Shown one piece after another: positions 18,989 to 28,040 of a stretch of 64,000 nucleotides of DNA. Position numbers and translations under genes: made by a program. Location: contig JANQEK010000006.1 of NCBI GenBank assembly GCA_028278405.1, positions 1-64,000 of the forward strand. The letters are read 5' to 3'. Source of the DNA: Nitrospinaceae bacterium (GTDB taxonomy: Bacteria; Nitrospinota; Nitrospinia; Nitrospinales; Nitrospinaceae). The notes under the pieces were generated by a model that saw only the letters and a program-made list of their open reading frames with translations, searched no databases and was not told the DNA's origin. Position 1 is the stretch's first letter; each line of letters starts with the position of its first letter.

Positions 18989-19753
18989 ATGAATTTTCTG
19001 AAAAAGGTTTTTGTATTGGGGTTGGTCGGTCTGGCGGGGTGGGGCCTTTATTCTGCCGGTCAGAATGATTTGTTCTCGTTTCTGAGCAGTACGTCCGAAG
19101 ACAAGGTCCAGATGGTAAAAAAGGACCGCGCGGTCAAACCCAAGTCCTTTTTCAAGCAAGTGAAAGACGTGATGCCTGCTCCGGTCAAGAGATATGACTA
19201 CACTTTTTTTGAAACCTTGGAAGATGTGAATCTGGAACGCTATGTTGATTTGGATGGCAAGGTGAAAGTCATGAAGAAAACCGTTCATTCCTGGGTGGAT
19301 GAAGTAGGGAAAGTTATCCACGAACCACGTATCCTTCTGGCGGCTTACAAAGAGCCGGATGAAGGTTCAGAGAAATCTTCCTCTTCTTATGAGGATATCA
19401 TTAATAAACTGGATGCCCTGATGAAGGAGAAGCCCAAGAAAGCGGCGACTCCTCCTGTAGCCCCTGCGGGTTCAGCCAAGCGGGCGGCGACTCCGTCATC
19501 GGCTTCCGGTAAATCTTACTTGATTCAAGTCAGTTCCTTCCGCAAGTTAAGTCATGCCCGCTCTTTGGAATCCAAGCTTCAGAAAAAAGGGTATTCCGCT
19601 TTTGTGAAAGGCGTAGAGGTATCTAAAGCGAAGGGCACCTGGTACCGGGTATTTTTAGGAAAATACCAGACCGAAGCCAGCGCACGCGCCGCCGCTCAAA
19701 AAGCGCAACGTCTGCACAATTTGAAAACCATTGTGCTCAAATCCAGCCAGTAA
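18989..19753 (+). CDS. SPOR-domain-containing secreted/membrane protein
   Basis: N-terminal TM/signal; C-terminal SYLIQVSSFRKLSHARSLESKLQKKGYSAFVKGVE...YRVFLGKYQTEASARAAAQK. Confidence 0.85.
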   Translation: MNFLKKVFVLGLVGLAGWGLYSAGQNDLFSFLSSTSEDKVQMVKKDRAVKPKSFFKQVKDVMPAPVKRYDYTFFETLEDVNLERYVDLDGKVKVMKKTVHSWVDEVGKVIHEPRILLAAYKEPDEGSEKSSSSYEDIINKLDALMKEKPKKAATPPVAPAGSAKRAATPSSASGKSYLIQVSSFRKLSHARSLESKLQKKGYSAFVKGVEVSKAKGTWYRVFLGKYQTEASARAAAQKAQRLHNLKTIVLKSSQ

Positions 19754-19799
19754 TATATCTTCGGATAGATTAAATAGTGTGGAATTGAGGGGTAGAGGG

Positions 19800-21194
19800 C
19801 TAGAAGGGCTTTAAGTCCCCAATGTAGCGTTCTGAGTTGTCAAAGTGTTGTAGAACTTCCACCGGATCGTCAATCCTGGGCCCACCGTAAAATTTTTCAT
19901 TACTGTCAAACCAGGTATTGAATCGATACCCCTTGGTATCGTCGTGGTAGAGTTTTCGCCGAGCGTCTTCTCCTCTGAACGTAAAATTGAATTGTGTCGT
20001 TTTCCCCGCTTCGATCGTGATGGTTCCTCGTTGTATCGGAACGAAGGGGTGCCAGGCGGTCACTTCGTAAGTTCCGGGCGGTATGTTTTCAATATTGAAG
20101 TTTCCTTCAGCATCACTGATCACAAAATAAGGGTTGTCGATAATATAGCCTCGGGTTTGGAGAAAAGGGTGCAAGTTGCATTTCAATATAAACTCTGGCG
20201 CACCTGGTTTTATGAAAGCGGAGCGGACCTGCGAATTGACCGCCAAGACGCTTTTATTGCTGGTCTGGTTCCTGTGGGAACCGTAAATTTCATAGGTGGC
20301 AATTTCATGTTTGATGGGATCGGTATTTTCAATCAGAATGTCTTCCCCGTTCTTGATGCCGATCACATATTTGTCCACGTGGCACCGCTTGAGTTGTAAA
20401 GATTGCATTTTGCGCGGAAAGGGTTTCCCTTTTTTGACACCCTGGATAGCGATAATCGTGTCTTGCAATCCACCTTTCTTCGAGACGGTAAAATCATACA
20501 AAATCCGATGGCCCTTGCCGTCCGACATCCGGGAGCAGAACTCGATATTCGGGGCGTGAATCAGGTGGAACGCTCTCGCTTTAGGCACCAAGCCGGTCAG
20601 GTTAACGCGGCCGGTCAGCGTTCCCCCTTGGTCGACAGACATGATTTTATAATCGAGCGGAACCTGGTCATGAAGTTGCTTTGCCAGTTTGTAATTTCTT
20701 TTATACAGTTTGTCGACCTGATCGCGGGCCTTTTGATCCCTGCCCAGCTGATGGTAAATCAGTCCCAGATCGTAATCGGCGTGAACCATACGTGAATCTT
20801 TTTTGAGAGCGGTTTCGATTTCCTGTGCAGCGTCTTTCAGGAGGTTGATTTTGGCGAGAGAAAGACCGCGAAAGTACCGGAAATTGGCGCTGTCATAGCC
20901 CATTTCCAAAGCCTTCTGGAATGCGAGAAGGGCTTCCTTGTGACGATTGACCCGGCTGAGAGCTACCCCCATATTGGCCTGAGCTACGGAATCATCGGGT
21001 TTTTCCTGCAGGGCTTTTTCAAATTCAAGAATTGCTCCATTCCAGTCTCCCTTTTGGCTCAGAATTTTGGCTTGGTGGAGAGCTTCCCCGGCAGTCCCCG
21101 CAATGGAAGTAACGGGGGTGCTGATCGCAAACCATGCAGCCCAAAAAACAACGGAGAGCGTGCCACATTTGACAATTTTATTGGAAATATACAT
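19800..21194 (-). CDS. TPR protein fused to cupredoxin-like and carboxypeptidase-regulatory-like domains
   Basis: TPR repeats in aa ~35-165, then GGTLTGRVNLTG..., IKHEIATY, CNLHPFL, GNFNIENIPPGTYEVTAWH; homologous to the 3554 and 4432 genes. Confidence 0.75.
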   Translation of the reverse strand: MYISNKIVKCGTLSVVFWAAWFAISTPVTSIAGTAGEALHQAKILSQKGDWNGAILEFEKALQEKPDDSVAQANMGVALSRVNRHKEALLAFQKALEMGYDSANFRYFRGLSLAKINLLKDAAQEIETALKKDSRMVHADYDLGLIYHQLGRDQKARDQVDKLYKRNYKLAKQLHDQVPLDYKIMSVDQGGTLTGRVNLTGLVPKARAFHLIHAPNIEFCSRMSDGKGHRILYDFTVSKKGGLQDTIIAIQGVKKGKPFPRKMQSLQLKRCHVDKYVIGIKNGEDILIENTDPIKHEIATYEIYGSHRNQTSNKSVLAVNSQVRSAFIKPGAPEFILKCNLHPFLQTRGYIIDNPYFVISDAEGNFNIENIPPGTYEVTAWHPFVPIQRGTITIEAGKTTQFNFTFRGEDARRKLYHDDTKGYRFNTWFDSNEKFYGGPRIDDPVEVLQHFDNSERYIGDLKPF

Positions 21195-21434
21195 AAAGTT
21201 AAAATTCCCTTAGGACGATGAAGTCAATCTATCAATTAGGGGGAGACCAGTCAAGAGCCTTTAAAATATGGGAAAACGCCATTTTTGTTGCCGTGGCACC
21301 CGAAAAAAAAGTAATCTATTGTCTGTGATATCGCACCTTCTATAGATACGATCGCGAGTCATTTATTTCAATTCTTCGCGTTTAAATAGCTAATAATCTT
21401 GGGCCAATTCGATCTTGGTCGCACATCAATCCCT

Positions 21435-22412
21435 ATGGCCGGTTTTGATTACAGTTTTAATCCCCATCCTTTGGTGCGGGGACCGATTGCGCAAACCATT
21501 TTCGGTTCTCAATTTACCGGCAAGCCTCAGCTTCCCGGAAGAATCCAGCATCGGATTCCGCTGGACGAAAAAAATCTGTTGTTGATGTATGAATTGAAAA
21601 CAAAAAATTCCTCTGCGCCCGTTGTGCTTTTGGGGCATGGCATGGGCGGATGCAGTGAATCCGGTTATATGCGTCGGATATCCGCCAAGCTTTTCCATGA
21701 AGGTTTTGGAGTCTTTATGATGAATCATCGGGGCAGCGGTCCCGGTATCGGGCTTTGCGATCGGCTCTGGAACGGTGGTTCGAGCGATGATTTTGCTCGG
21801 ATGGTCCAGTTTATTGTGGATCTGTATCCGGATCGAAAATTGCTTCTGATGGGATTTTCTCTGACAGGAAACATTCTCCTGAAATATCTGGGGGAGGGCA
21901 GGGTAATTCCTTCCAACGTTCATTCCGCTCTGGCGGTGAATCCTCCCATCGACCTCAAAGTGGCCAGCCGGCAAATATCAGAGGGGCCCTGGTCCGGAAC
22001 TTTTAACAAATATTACCTCAACCTGATGAACCGACAGGTGGAAGCGATGGTGGAATGCCATCCCGATGCCTTTCGGCCCACAACAGTTCCCAGCACCATC
22101 TGGGAATTTGACGTGGCGTATACCGCTCCCGCTTTCGGTTATCCTCATGTGGAAGCCTATTATGAAGAATGCAGCGCCAAGCAGTTTTTGGAACACACCC
22201 CCGTCCCCACCACCATTCTCTGTTCCCAAGATGATCCTTTCATTCCTCCGGAAACCTTCCAAAATGCGCGGATGAACCAACGGATCGATTTCATAAATCC
22301 GGAATTCGGCGGTCACATGGGTTATATCTCCCGTTCCCGCAACGCTTTAGGCGACCGTCGCTGGATGGATTTTATTTGTGTCCAATGGGCGAAAACCCTT
22401 TATCCTGAATAG
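21435..22412 (+). CDS. Alpha/beta hydrolase, YheT-like
   Basis: LLGHGMGGCSESGYMRRISAKLFHEGFGVFMMNHRGSG; LLMGFSLTGNILLKYLG. ATG 21435 chosen; ORF opens at TTG 21399. Confidence 0.85.
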   Translation: MAGFDYSFNPHPLVRGPIAQTIFGSQFTGKPQLPGRIQHRIPLDEKNLLLMYELKTKNSSAPVVLLGHGMGGCSESGYMRRISAKLFHEGFGVFMMNHRGSGPGIGLCDRLWNGGSSDDFARMVQFIVDLYPDRKLLLMGFSLTGNILLKYLGEGRVIPSNVHSALAVNPPIDLKVASRQISEGPWSGTFNKYYLNLMNRQVEAMVECHPDAFRPTTVPSTIWEFDVAYTAPAFGYPHVEAYYEECSAKQFLEHTPVPTTILCSQDDPFIPPETFQNARMNQRIDFINPEFGGHMGYISRSRNALGDRRWMDFICVQWAKTLYPE

Positions 22413-22441
22413 ATAGAAAACTTCCAATCTCATCCGTATTT

Positions 22442-24148
22442 TTGCGAGTCGATTTCATGCTGGCGATGAACGACACCTATAAGCTTTTTCGAGTTCGATG
22501 GGTGTTTATAAAAAATCATTTTACTCATCCGGCCCCCGATAAATGGACCCGGTGGGTTTTGATCGGTATCCTCGGAAGCCTCTTTTTTGTTGCCAACTAT
22601 GCGTTCTTTTACCGGATGATCCGGTATCTGGATGAACTGCCTTTTAGAGTTGGGGAAGAATTAATTTTCCAATTGCTCAATGTGATCTTTCTCACCCTGT
22701 TCGTGATGGTTTTGTTTTCCGCCATTATCGCTTCGTTGTCCATTTACTATATTTCATCAGACCTGGATTTCCTGCACTCGCAGCCGATCAGTAAGGATTC
22801 CATCATTCGTGTGCGTTTTGTCCAAACCCTTATCAATGCATCCTGGGTGGTGCTGATTTTTGCCTTTCCGATCTTTCTGGCCTACGGGTATTACTTCGAG
22901 GTGGATTTGGGATATTATTTTTATCTTCTGGCAAGCTTACCGCCTTTTGTGATTATTCCAACCCTATTAGGCATCATCGGGATTATGGCGTTAATGAGGC
23001 TGTTTCCGACGGACAAGGCCTATCAAATCCTCTCCTTTATGGGATTGTTCTTTCTGGCCGGGATGATCATGTTTTTCCGTTTTTTATCGCCGGAAAAATT
23101 CTTTGATAAAGAAGTTTCCGACGAGGCGATCATGGCTTTCGTTGAAAGTCTCAAAATGCCGGAATTCGGTTTTCATCCCAGCAGTTGGATGACCATCGGG
23201 GTTTCCAGTTGGTCCGAGCATCAAATCGGCACCGCCTTATGGCAATTGGTTTACCTGTATGCGGCTGCCGTGGTGTTGAGCGGAGTTTTCTGGTGGATCA
23301 GCCGGAAAATCTATTTCGCCAGTTGGCGTTCCTATCAGGAGGTGAAAAGCGCTCCCCGGGACAAAGTACGCAAGCAAGGTCTCCACAAACCTTTTTGGTT
23401 GAGGATGTTGCCCTTCTCGCCGGAGCAGAAGGGTTTGTTCCACAAAGATATGATCGTATTTTCCCGGGACCCTTCTTATTGGTCGCAATTGTTTATCCTG
23501 GCGGCCCTGGTGGCGGTTTATATTTTCAATATCGTCAACCTGCCCCTGGATAACCTGGTCTTGAAAAATGTGATCTCCGTTTTGAATGTGGGTTTGATCG
23601 GGTTTGTTCTTTCGGCTCTTGCTTCCCGGTTTGTGTTCTGTACGACCAGCCTGGAAGGCAATAAGATGTGGACGGTTTACACCTCGCCGCTGCGAATGGA
23701 AAATTTTCTGATCGGTAAGTTTTTGATGTACTTTCCCCCGCTTTTGCTCATCGGCGAATTCCTGGTGATTATTTCTAACCTTCTCCTTCAGGTGGACGCC
23801 TATGTCATGCGGGTTTCCGTTATCGGTGTTTTGTTTATAACAATCGGCGTCGTGGGAATGGCAGTGGGAATGGGCGCCATGTACCCCAAGTTTGACTATG
23901 AAAATGTTTCGGAAATTTCCAGTGGAACGGGCAGTATTCTTTTTATCATTTCCAGCCTGATCTATATAGGAGTGGTGCTGGTCTTGGGAGCGCGTCCCAT
24001 GTACCTCCACTTCAAGCATAAATTTGCAGGAGGAGCGATGGATATGGAGCCCATGGGATTTTACATTCTTATCATCATCCTTTCCCTATATGTTGCCATC
24101 GAACCCATGCGACGGGGAATCCGCGCTCTAAAAATAAGGGATTTTTAG
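22442..24148 (+). CDS. Polytopic membrane protein, ABC-2-type exporter permease-like
   Basis: Multiple TMs; YYISSDLDFLHSQPISKDSI and FCTTSLEGNKMWTVYTSPLRMENFLIGKF resemble the ABC_tran_2-type permease family. Confidence 0.65.
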   Translation: MRVDFMLAMNDTYKLFRVRWVFIKNHFTHPAPDKWTRWVLIGILGSLFFVANYAFFYRMIRYLDELPFRVGEELIFQLLNVIFLTLFVMVLFSAIIASLSIYYISSDLDFLHSQPISKDSIIRVRFVQTLINASWVVLIFAFPIFLAYGYYFEVDLGYYFYLLASLPPFVIIPTLLGIIGIMALMRLFPTDKAYQILSFMGLFFLAGMIMFFRFLSPEKFFDKEVSDEAIMAFVESLKMPEFGFHPSSWMTIGVSSWSEHQIGTALWQLVYLYAAAVVLSGVFWWISRKIYFASWRSYQEVKSAPRDKVRKQGLHKPFWLRMLPFSPEQKGLFHKDMIVFSRDPSYWSQLFILAALVAVYIFNIVNLPLDNLVLKNVISVLNVGLIGFVLSALASRFVFCTTSLEGNKMWTVYTSPLRMENFLIGKFLMYFPPLLLIGEFLVIISNLLLQVDAYVMRVSVIGVLFITIGVVGMAVGMGAMYPKFDYENVSEISSGTGSILFIISSLIYIGVVLVLGARPMYLHFKHKFAGGAMDMEPMGFYILIIILSLYVAIEPMRRGIRALKIRDF

Positions 24149-24188
24149 AATTCTTGGGGATTCCGCCATTGTTTGATATAAAAAAGGC

Positions 24189-25469
24189 ATGATGGAGTTA
24201 TTCCCGGAATATGAAAAATCAACGGACGCCCCACCGCCTCCTTTGGCCGATCGCTTAAGGCCGGAATCCTGGGAGGACCTGCTTGGCCACGAGCACCTGA
24301 TCGGCGACAAAAGTCCATTACGCCGGTTGATTGAAAAGGATGCCGGTCTATCTTTTATCTTGTGGGGACCTCCGGGAGCTGGCAAAACCACCATCGCCCG
24401 CATTGTGGCCCGGGTCACGCAAAGCGAATTTCATGAAATCAGCGCTGTCAACGCCGGTGTCGCGGATATCCGGAAAATCATCGAACGCGCCAAACGCAAC
24501 TGGTCGCAATCCAAACGCCGGACGATTCTGTTTATTGACGAAATTCACCGTTTCAACAAATCCCAGCAGGACGCGGTGCTGCCGTATGTCGAAAACGGGA
24601 CAATTCGCCTCATCGGTTCAACCACCGAAAATCCTTCCTTTGAGGTGATTCCTGCGTTGCGTTCCCGGTGCCAGGTATTTCGTCTGGGATACCTTACCGC
24701 CGATCACATTCGTCACATCATCGAACGTGCATTAAAGGACGAGACTCGAGGTCTCGGTGCCGTGCCGATTGCCTTTGATGATGCGGCACTGGATTTGATC
24801 ATCAGCCATGCCAATGGCGATGCCCGCCGTGCCCTCAACGTGTTGGAAGCGGCGGCAACGTATCAAAAAGAACTGAAAACAGAAAATCCTCCACCGGTGG
24901 GATTGTCGGTGATTGAGGGGATCATCCAGCGCACGGCTGTTTTGTATGACAAAGGCGGGACCGAGCACTACGATCACGCTTCGGCGTTTCAAAAAAGCAT
25001 GCGGGGGTCGGATGCCGACGCCGCCATTTACTGGCTGGCCAAAATGATTGCCGGAGGCGAGGACCCCCGATTCATCGCACGCCGTCTGGTAGTTACAGCG
25101 GCGGAGGATGTGGGGTTGGCTGATCCCATGGCGCTGGTGATTGCCAATGCAGCAGCGGATGCAGTGGAGCGTATTGGGCTACCCGAAGCGAGAATCCCGT
25201 TGGCGCAGGCGGTGATCTATGTCGCCCGGGCGCCGAAAGATAACTCGGCTATTTGCGCCATTGATTCGGCGATGAGTGACATCGAAAAGAAAGGGCAGTC
25301 GTTTCCGGTTCCCGATCATCTCAAGGATGCCCACTATAAGGACGCTAAAAAATATGGTTATGGTACCGACTACAAATATCCCCATGATTATCCGGAGCAC
25401 CATGTGGAGCAGGAATACCTTCCTTCAGAGTTGAAGGGTAAAAAATATGTGCCCCGGGATGACAAATAA
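24189..25469 (+). CDS. rarA: Replication-associated recombination protein A (MgsA/RarA AAA+ ATPase)
   Basis: [61 protein letters not shown]. Confidence 0.96.
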   Translation: MMELFPEYEKSTDAPPPPLADRLRPESWEDLLGHEHLIGDKSPLRRLIEKDAGLSFILWGPPGAGKTTIARIVARVTQSEFHEISAVNAGVADIRKIIERAKRNWSQSKRRTILFIDEIHRFNKSQQDAVLPYVENGTIRLIGSTTENPSFEVIPALRSRCQVFRLGYLTADHIRHIIERALKDETRGLGAVPIAFDDAALDLIISHANGDARRALNVLEAAATYQKELKTENPPPVGLSVIEGIIQRTAVLYDKGGTEHYDHASAFQKSMRGSDADAAIYWLAKMIAGGEDPRFIARRLVVTAAEDVGLADPMALVIANAAADAVERIGLPEARIPLAQAVIYVARAPKDNSAICAIDSAMSDIEKKGQSFPVPDHLKDAHYKDAKKYGYGTDYKYPHDYPEHHVEQEYLPSELKGKKYVPRDDK

Positions 25470-25573
25470 TCGATACGAAGGTTCTCAGGTTTATATATTA
25501 AAATGGTGGTCCCTAAAAACATTTGTGAACCTTATTATATGCAGCCCTTGATTTTTTCTATTCGAGGTGTCCA

Positions 25574-26395
25574 ATGAAGAAATTAATTCGCTTTATCCAT
25601 CCCATACTGTTTCTTTTGATCGTTACTCCTGTTTATGCAGATGACTTGCCTGATCAAAATGCCACTGAGTTACTCAGGCAGTTGGAGGATTTAGAGGGGA
25701 AGGAGGTAAAGAAACATAGTTTTCAGGATGGAATGGATGCCTACCTTCAAAAGGATTACTGGGCCGCTTTCAAAACATTCCATTCATTGGCTGATCAGGG
25801 TCACGCAATGGCCCAATTGCAATTGGGTGAATTGTATGAATTGGGCTGGGGTGTGTCTCAGGACTATGTACAGGCTGCGAAGTGGTACCGCAAGGCATCG
25901 GAGCAGGGTGAGTTTCGCGCCTCGGAACAGTTGTTCAAGATGTATCATCAAGGCCGGGGTGTGGCGAAGGATGAGGCCGAAGCTCAAAAATGGGCCCAAA
26001 AGGCAAACGAGCAGAAAAATGATCGTGCGGTGATGCTACTTCGCCGGGAAGCAGAGCAGGGAAAAGCCTACGCTCAATTCAAACTGGGTGAGATGTATGC
26101 AAATGGAAAGGGTGTTCCGCAGAATCATCTGGAAGCAGTGAATTGGTATCGGAAAGCGGCTGAGCAGGGGCATGGTTCGGCACAAAATAATCTCGGTGTG
26201 AAATATTCTCAAGGTCAAGATGTTCCACAGGATTATGTGGAAGCTCACAAATGGTTCAGCCTTGCCGGATCAAAGGGAATAGCAGCCGGCCGCAAAAATA
26301 GAGATGAGATAGAAAAGGTTATGACCCCGGAACAAATTGCGGAAGCACAAAAACGGGCCGGGGATTGGAAGCCTAAAATCGATAAAACTAAATGA
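25574..26395 (+). CDS. Secreted Sel1-like repeat protein
   Basis: Signal peptide; repeats such as AMAQLQLGELYELGWGVSQDYVQAAKWYRKASEQG and AYAQFKLGEMYANGKGVPQNHLEAVNWYRKAAEQG. Confidence 0.93.
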   Translation: MKKLIRFIHPILFLLIVTPVYADDLPDQNATELLRQLEDLEGKEVKKHSFQDGMDAYLQKDYWAAFKTFHSLADQGHAMAQLQLGELYELGWGVSQDYVQAAKWYRKASEQGEFRASEQLFKMYHQGRGVAKDEAEAQKWAQKANEQKNDRAVMLLRREAEQGKAYAQFKLGEMYANGKGVPQNHLEAVNWYRKAAEQGHGSAQNNLGVKYSQGQDVPQDYVEAHKWFSLAGSKGIAAGRKNRDEIEKVMTPEQIAEAQKRAGDWKPKIDKTK

Positions 26396-26532
26396 GCTTA
26401 ATAGTCCTCAATATCCACAGATTTATTTTTGAAAAGCATATGCCTCAAGGTCACAAACAATTGATATGTACCGGACGCCTAACTATTAGCAAAACAATGA
26501 GTTAATTTTTTCAAACAGTCGGTAAATTATCG

Positions 26533-26565
26533 CCCCGCCTGGGTGGACCCGGTGTGGGGTTTTTT
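26533..26565 (+). terminator. Intrinsic terminator
   Basis: GC-rich dyad CCCC..GGGTGGACCC..GGGG followed by TTTTTT. Confidence 0.55.
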
Positions 26566-26624
26566 CGCTTGTAAGATGGGGATTATAAAAGTTTAATTGA
26601 GTCGTTATTGACAGGAGAACGAAT

Positions 26625-27290
26625 GTGAAAATTATTAGTCGCATTCTCATCTTTGCCATACTTCACTTGTGTTGGTTCTCCTCTTTCGGCTACGCGGAGA
26701 CAATAACAACCGAATCCTCCCTCCAATTCCAAACAGATACCCAAACCGACCGGCAACGTTTACTCGACCTGTTGGACCGTCAAGAAGTGATAGGTGAATT
26801 GGAGAAGTACGGTATCTCCAAAGTAGAGGCAACGGTTCGCATCAACAGTCTCACGGATGAAGAAGTAATTGAGATTGCAGGTAAGTTAGATGAGTTACCG
26901 GCGGGTGGGAACTGGTTGAAAATCATTCTTTCCGGTATATTTTTTGTGCCAGTCGTTTTGATTGATTTTTGTATATGCTTTATTCCAATGATGGTTTTTC
27001 GGATGGACTGCTTTCCATACCTGACTCGCATCATCTTCCCAGGAGGAGGAAAAACAAGTGCGCCTTCTATCAAATATAAGGCAGACTGCGATTCGGAAAA
27101 GGAATCCTGCGATTATTGTACTTCTGGTTGTGCCTCCCAATATGTTGCATGTGCAAATAGATTCGATAATAGGATTCAGGAGCATCAATCAGACAACCTT
27201 GATAGAGAATCTTTCATTTTGCAATGCAATAAAGAATGGTCCGTTTGCCTTGAAAACTGTAAAGGTTCTGTGGAAGAAAATTCTGAATAG
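26625..27290 (+). CDS. PA2779-family-like protein with a cysteine-rich C-terminal extension
   Basis: GTG start with AGGAG SD; DRQRLLDLLDRQEVIGELEKYGISKVEATVRINSLTDEEVIEIAGKLDELPAGG then TM, then a Cys-rich tail. Confidence 0.7.
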   Translation: MKIISRILIFAILHLCWFSSFGYAETITTESSLQFQTDTQTDRQRLLDLLDRQEVIGELEKYGISKVEATVRINSLTDEEVIEIAGKLDELPAGGNWLKIILSGIFFVPVVLIDFCICFIPMMVFRMDCFPYLTRIIFPGGGKTSAPSIKYKADCDSEKESCDYCTSGCASQYVACANRFDNRIQEHQSDNLDRESFILQCNKEWSVCLENCKGSVEENSE

Positions 27291-27480
27291 AATCCACAGT
27301 TCTCACGGACCGAAGAAGAATGCGACCCGGAAATGGAATCCCACAATTGATGAAATTGACGTCAGGGTGGAGCTTTTTGTGCTTGTAAGGGTATTAAAAA
27401 AAGTATTGCTCCAAAAGATTGAGAATTATTGATACAATCCCCCCTTTTTGGAACCTTCCTTTCAGGTAAGACAATCAATA

Positions 27481-27936
27481 ATGACACAAAGAGCAGAATT
27501 TACGGATGTTGAATCGATTTTTGAGGGAAGGTTGCGCGGCAATCAGGCCATGTTGAGCGGATTGGGATTGACGGTTGAAGAAGCCAGGCTGCTCTGGCAG
27601 GCACCGCGCATGAAGGAAGTGAGTTGGCTGGACCTGGACGATAATCAGCTGGGCGACACAGGACTCGCTGAACTGGCGGAGTGCGAGCTTTTGGAAAACG
27701 TTCAATACCTCAACCTCAACAAAAACGGCATTACCGATGCCGGTCTAAAGAAGCTGGCCCAATCGAAGTGCCTTCCTAAACTGAAGCGCCTGCACCTGAA
27801 GCACAACCCAATTGATGGACCCGGAGTTATTGCATTGTTCGAGTCGCAGACATTGGACGGTCTCTCCACGTTTCAGGTTAACGAAGGCTGGACCTGTAGA
27901 AAACGCGAAGGCTGGCGTTACAATCCCCAGTTCTAA
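27481..27936 (+). CDS. Leucine-rich-repeat (RNase-inhibitor-type) protein
   Basis: LDLDDNQLGDTGLAELAEC, LNLNKNGITDAGLKKLAQS, LHLKHNPIDGPGV. Confidence 0.75.
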   Translation: MTQRAEFTDVESIFEGRLRGNQAMLSGLGLTVEEARLLWQAPRMKEVSWLDLDDNQLGDTGLAELAECELLENVQYLNLNKNGITDAGLKKLAQSKCLPKLKRLHLKHNPIDGPGVIALFESQTLDGLSTFQVNEGWTCRKREGWRYNPQF

Positions 27937-28037
27937 CCGGGCAAGGCCCGGAGCAAATTTGGCTGAGGGGTTGTAGCGAAAATGTAAAATTACTTTCGGG
28001 AACTTTGAATCCAGCGTCACGCTGGCCCCAGTTCTAA
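27925..28037. repeat. 12-bp direct repeats (CCCCAGTTCTAA) flanking an 89-bp segment with a perfect hairpin at each end
   Basis: CCCCAGTTCTAA at 27925-27936 and 28026-28037; CCGGGC-AAG-GCCCGG at 27937-27951; CCAGCG-TCA-CGCTGG at 28011-28025. Confidence 0.6.
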
Positions 28038-28040
28038 TTC

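Noticed and set aside
23237-24019. 260-aa minus-strand ORF
   Set aside because: Antisense to the membrane permease gene; His/Gln-rich composition is typical of antisense reading of hydrophobic codons.
27058-27432. 124-aa ORF overlapping the end of the PA2779-like gene
   Set aside because: Different frame, basic random composition, no RBS; considered as a frameshifted extension but no homology-like signal supports it.
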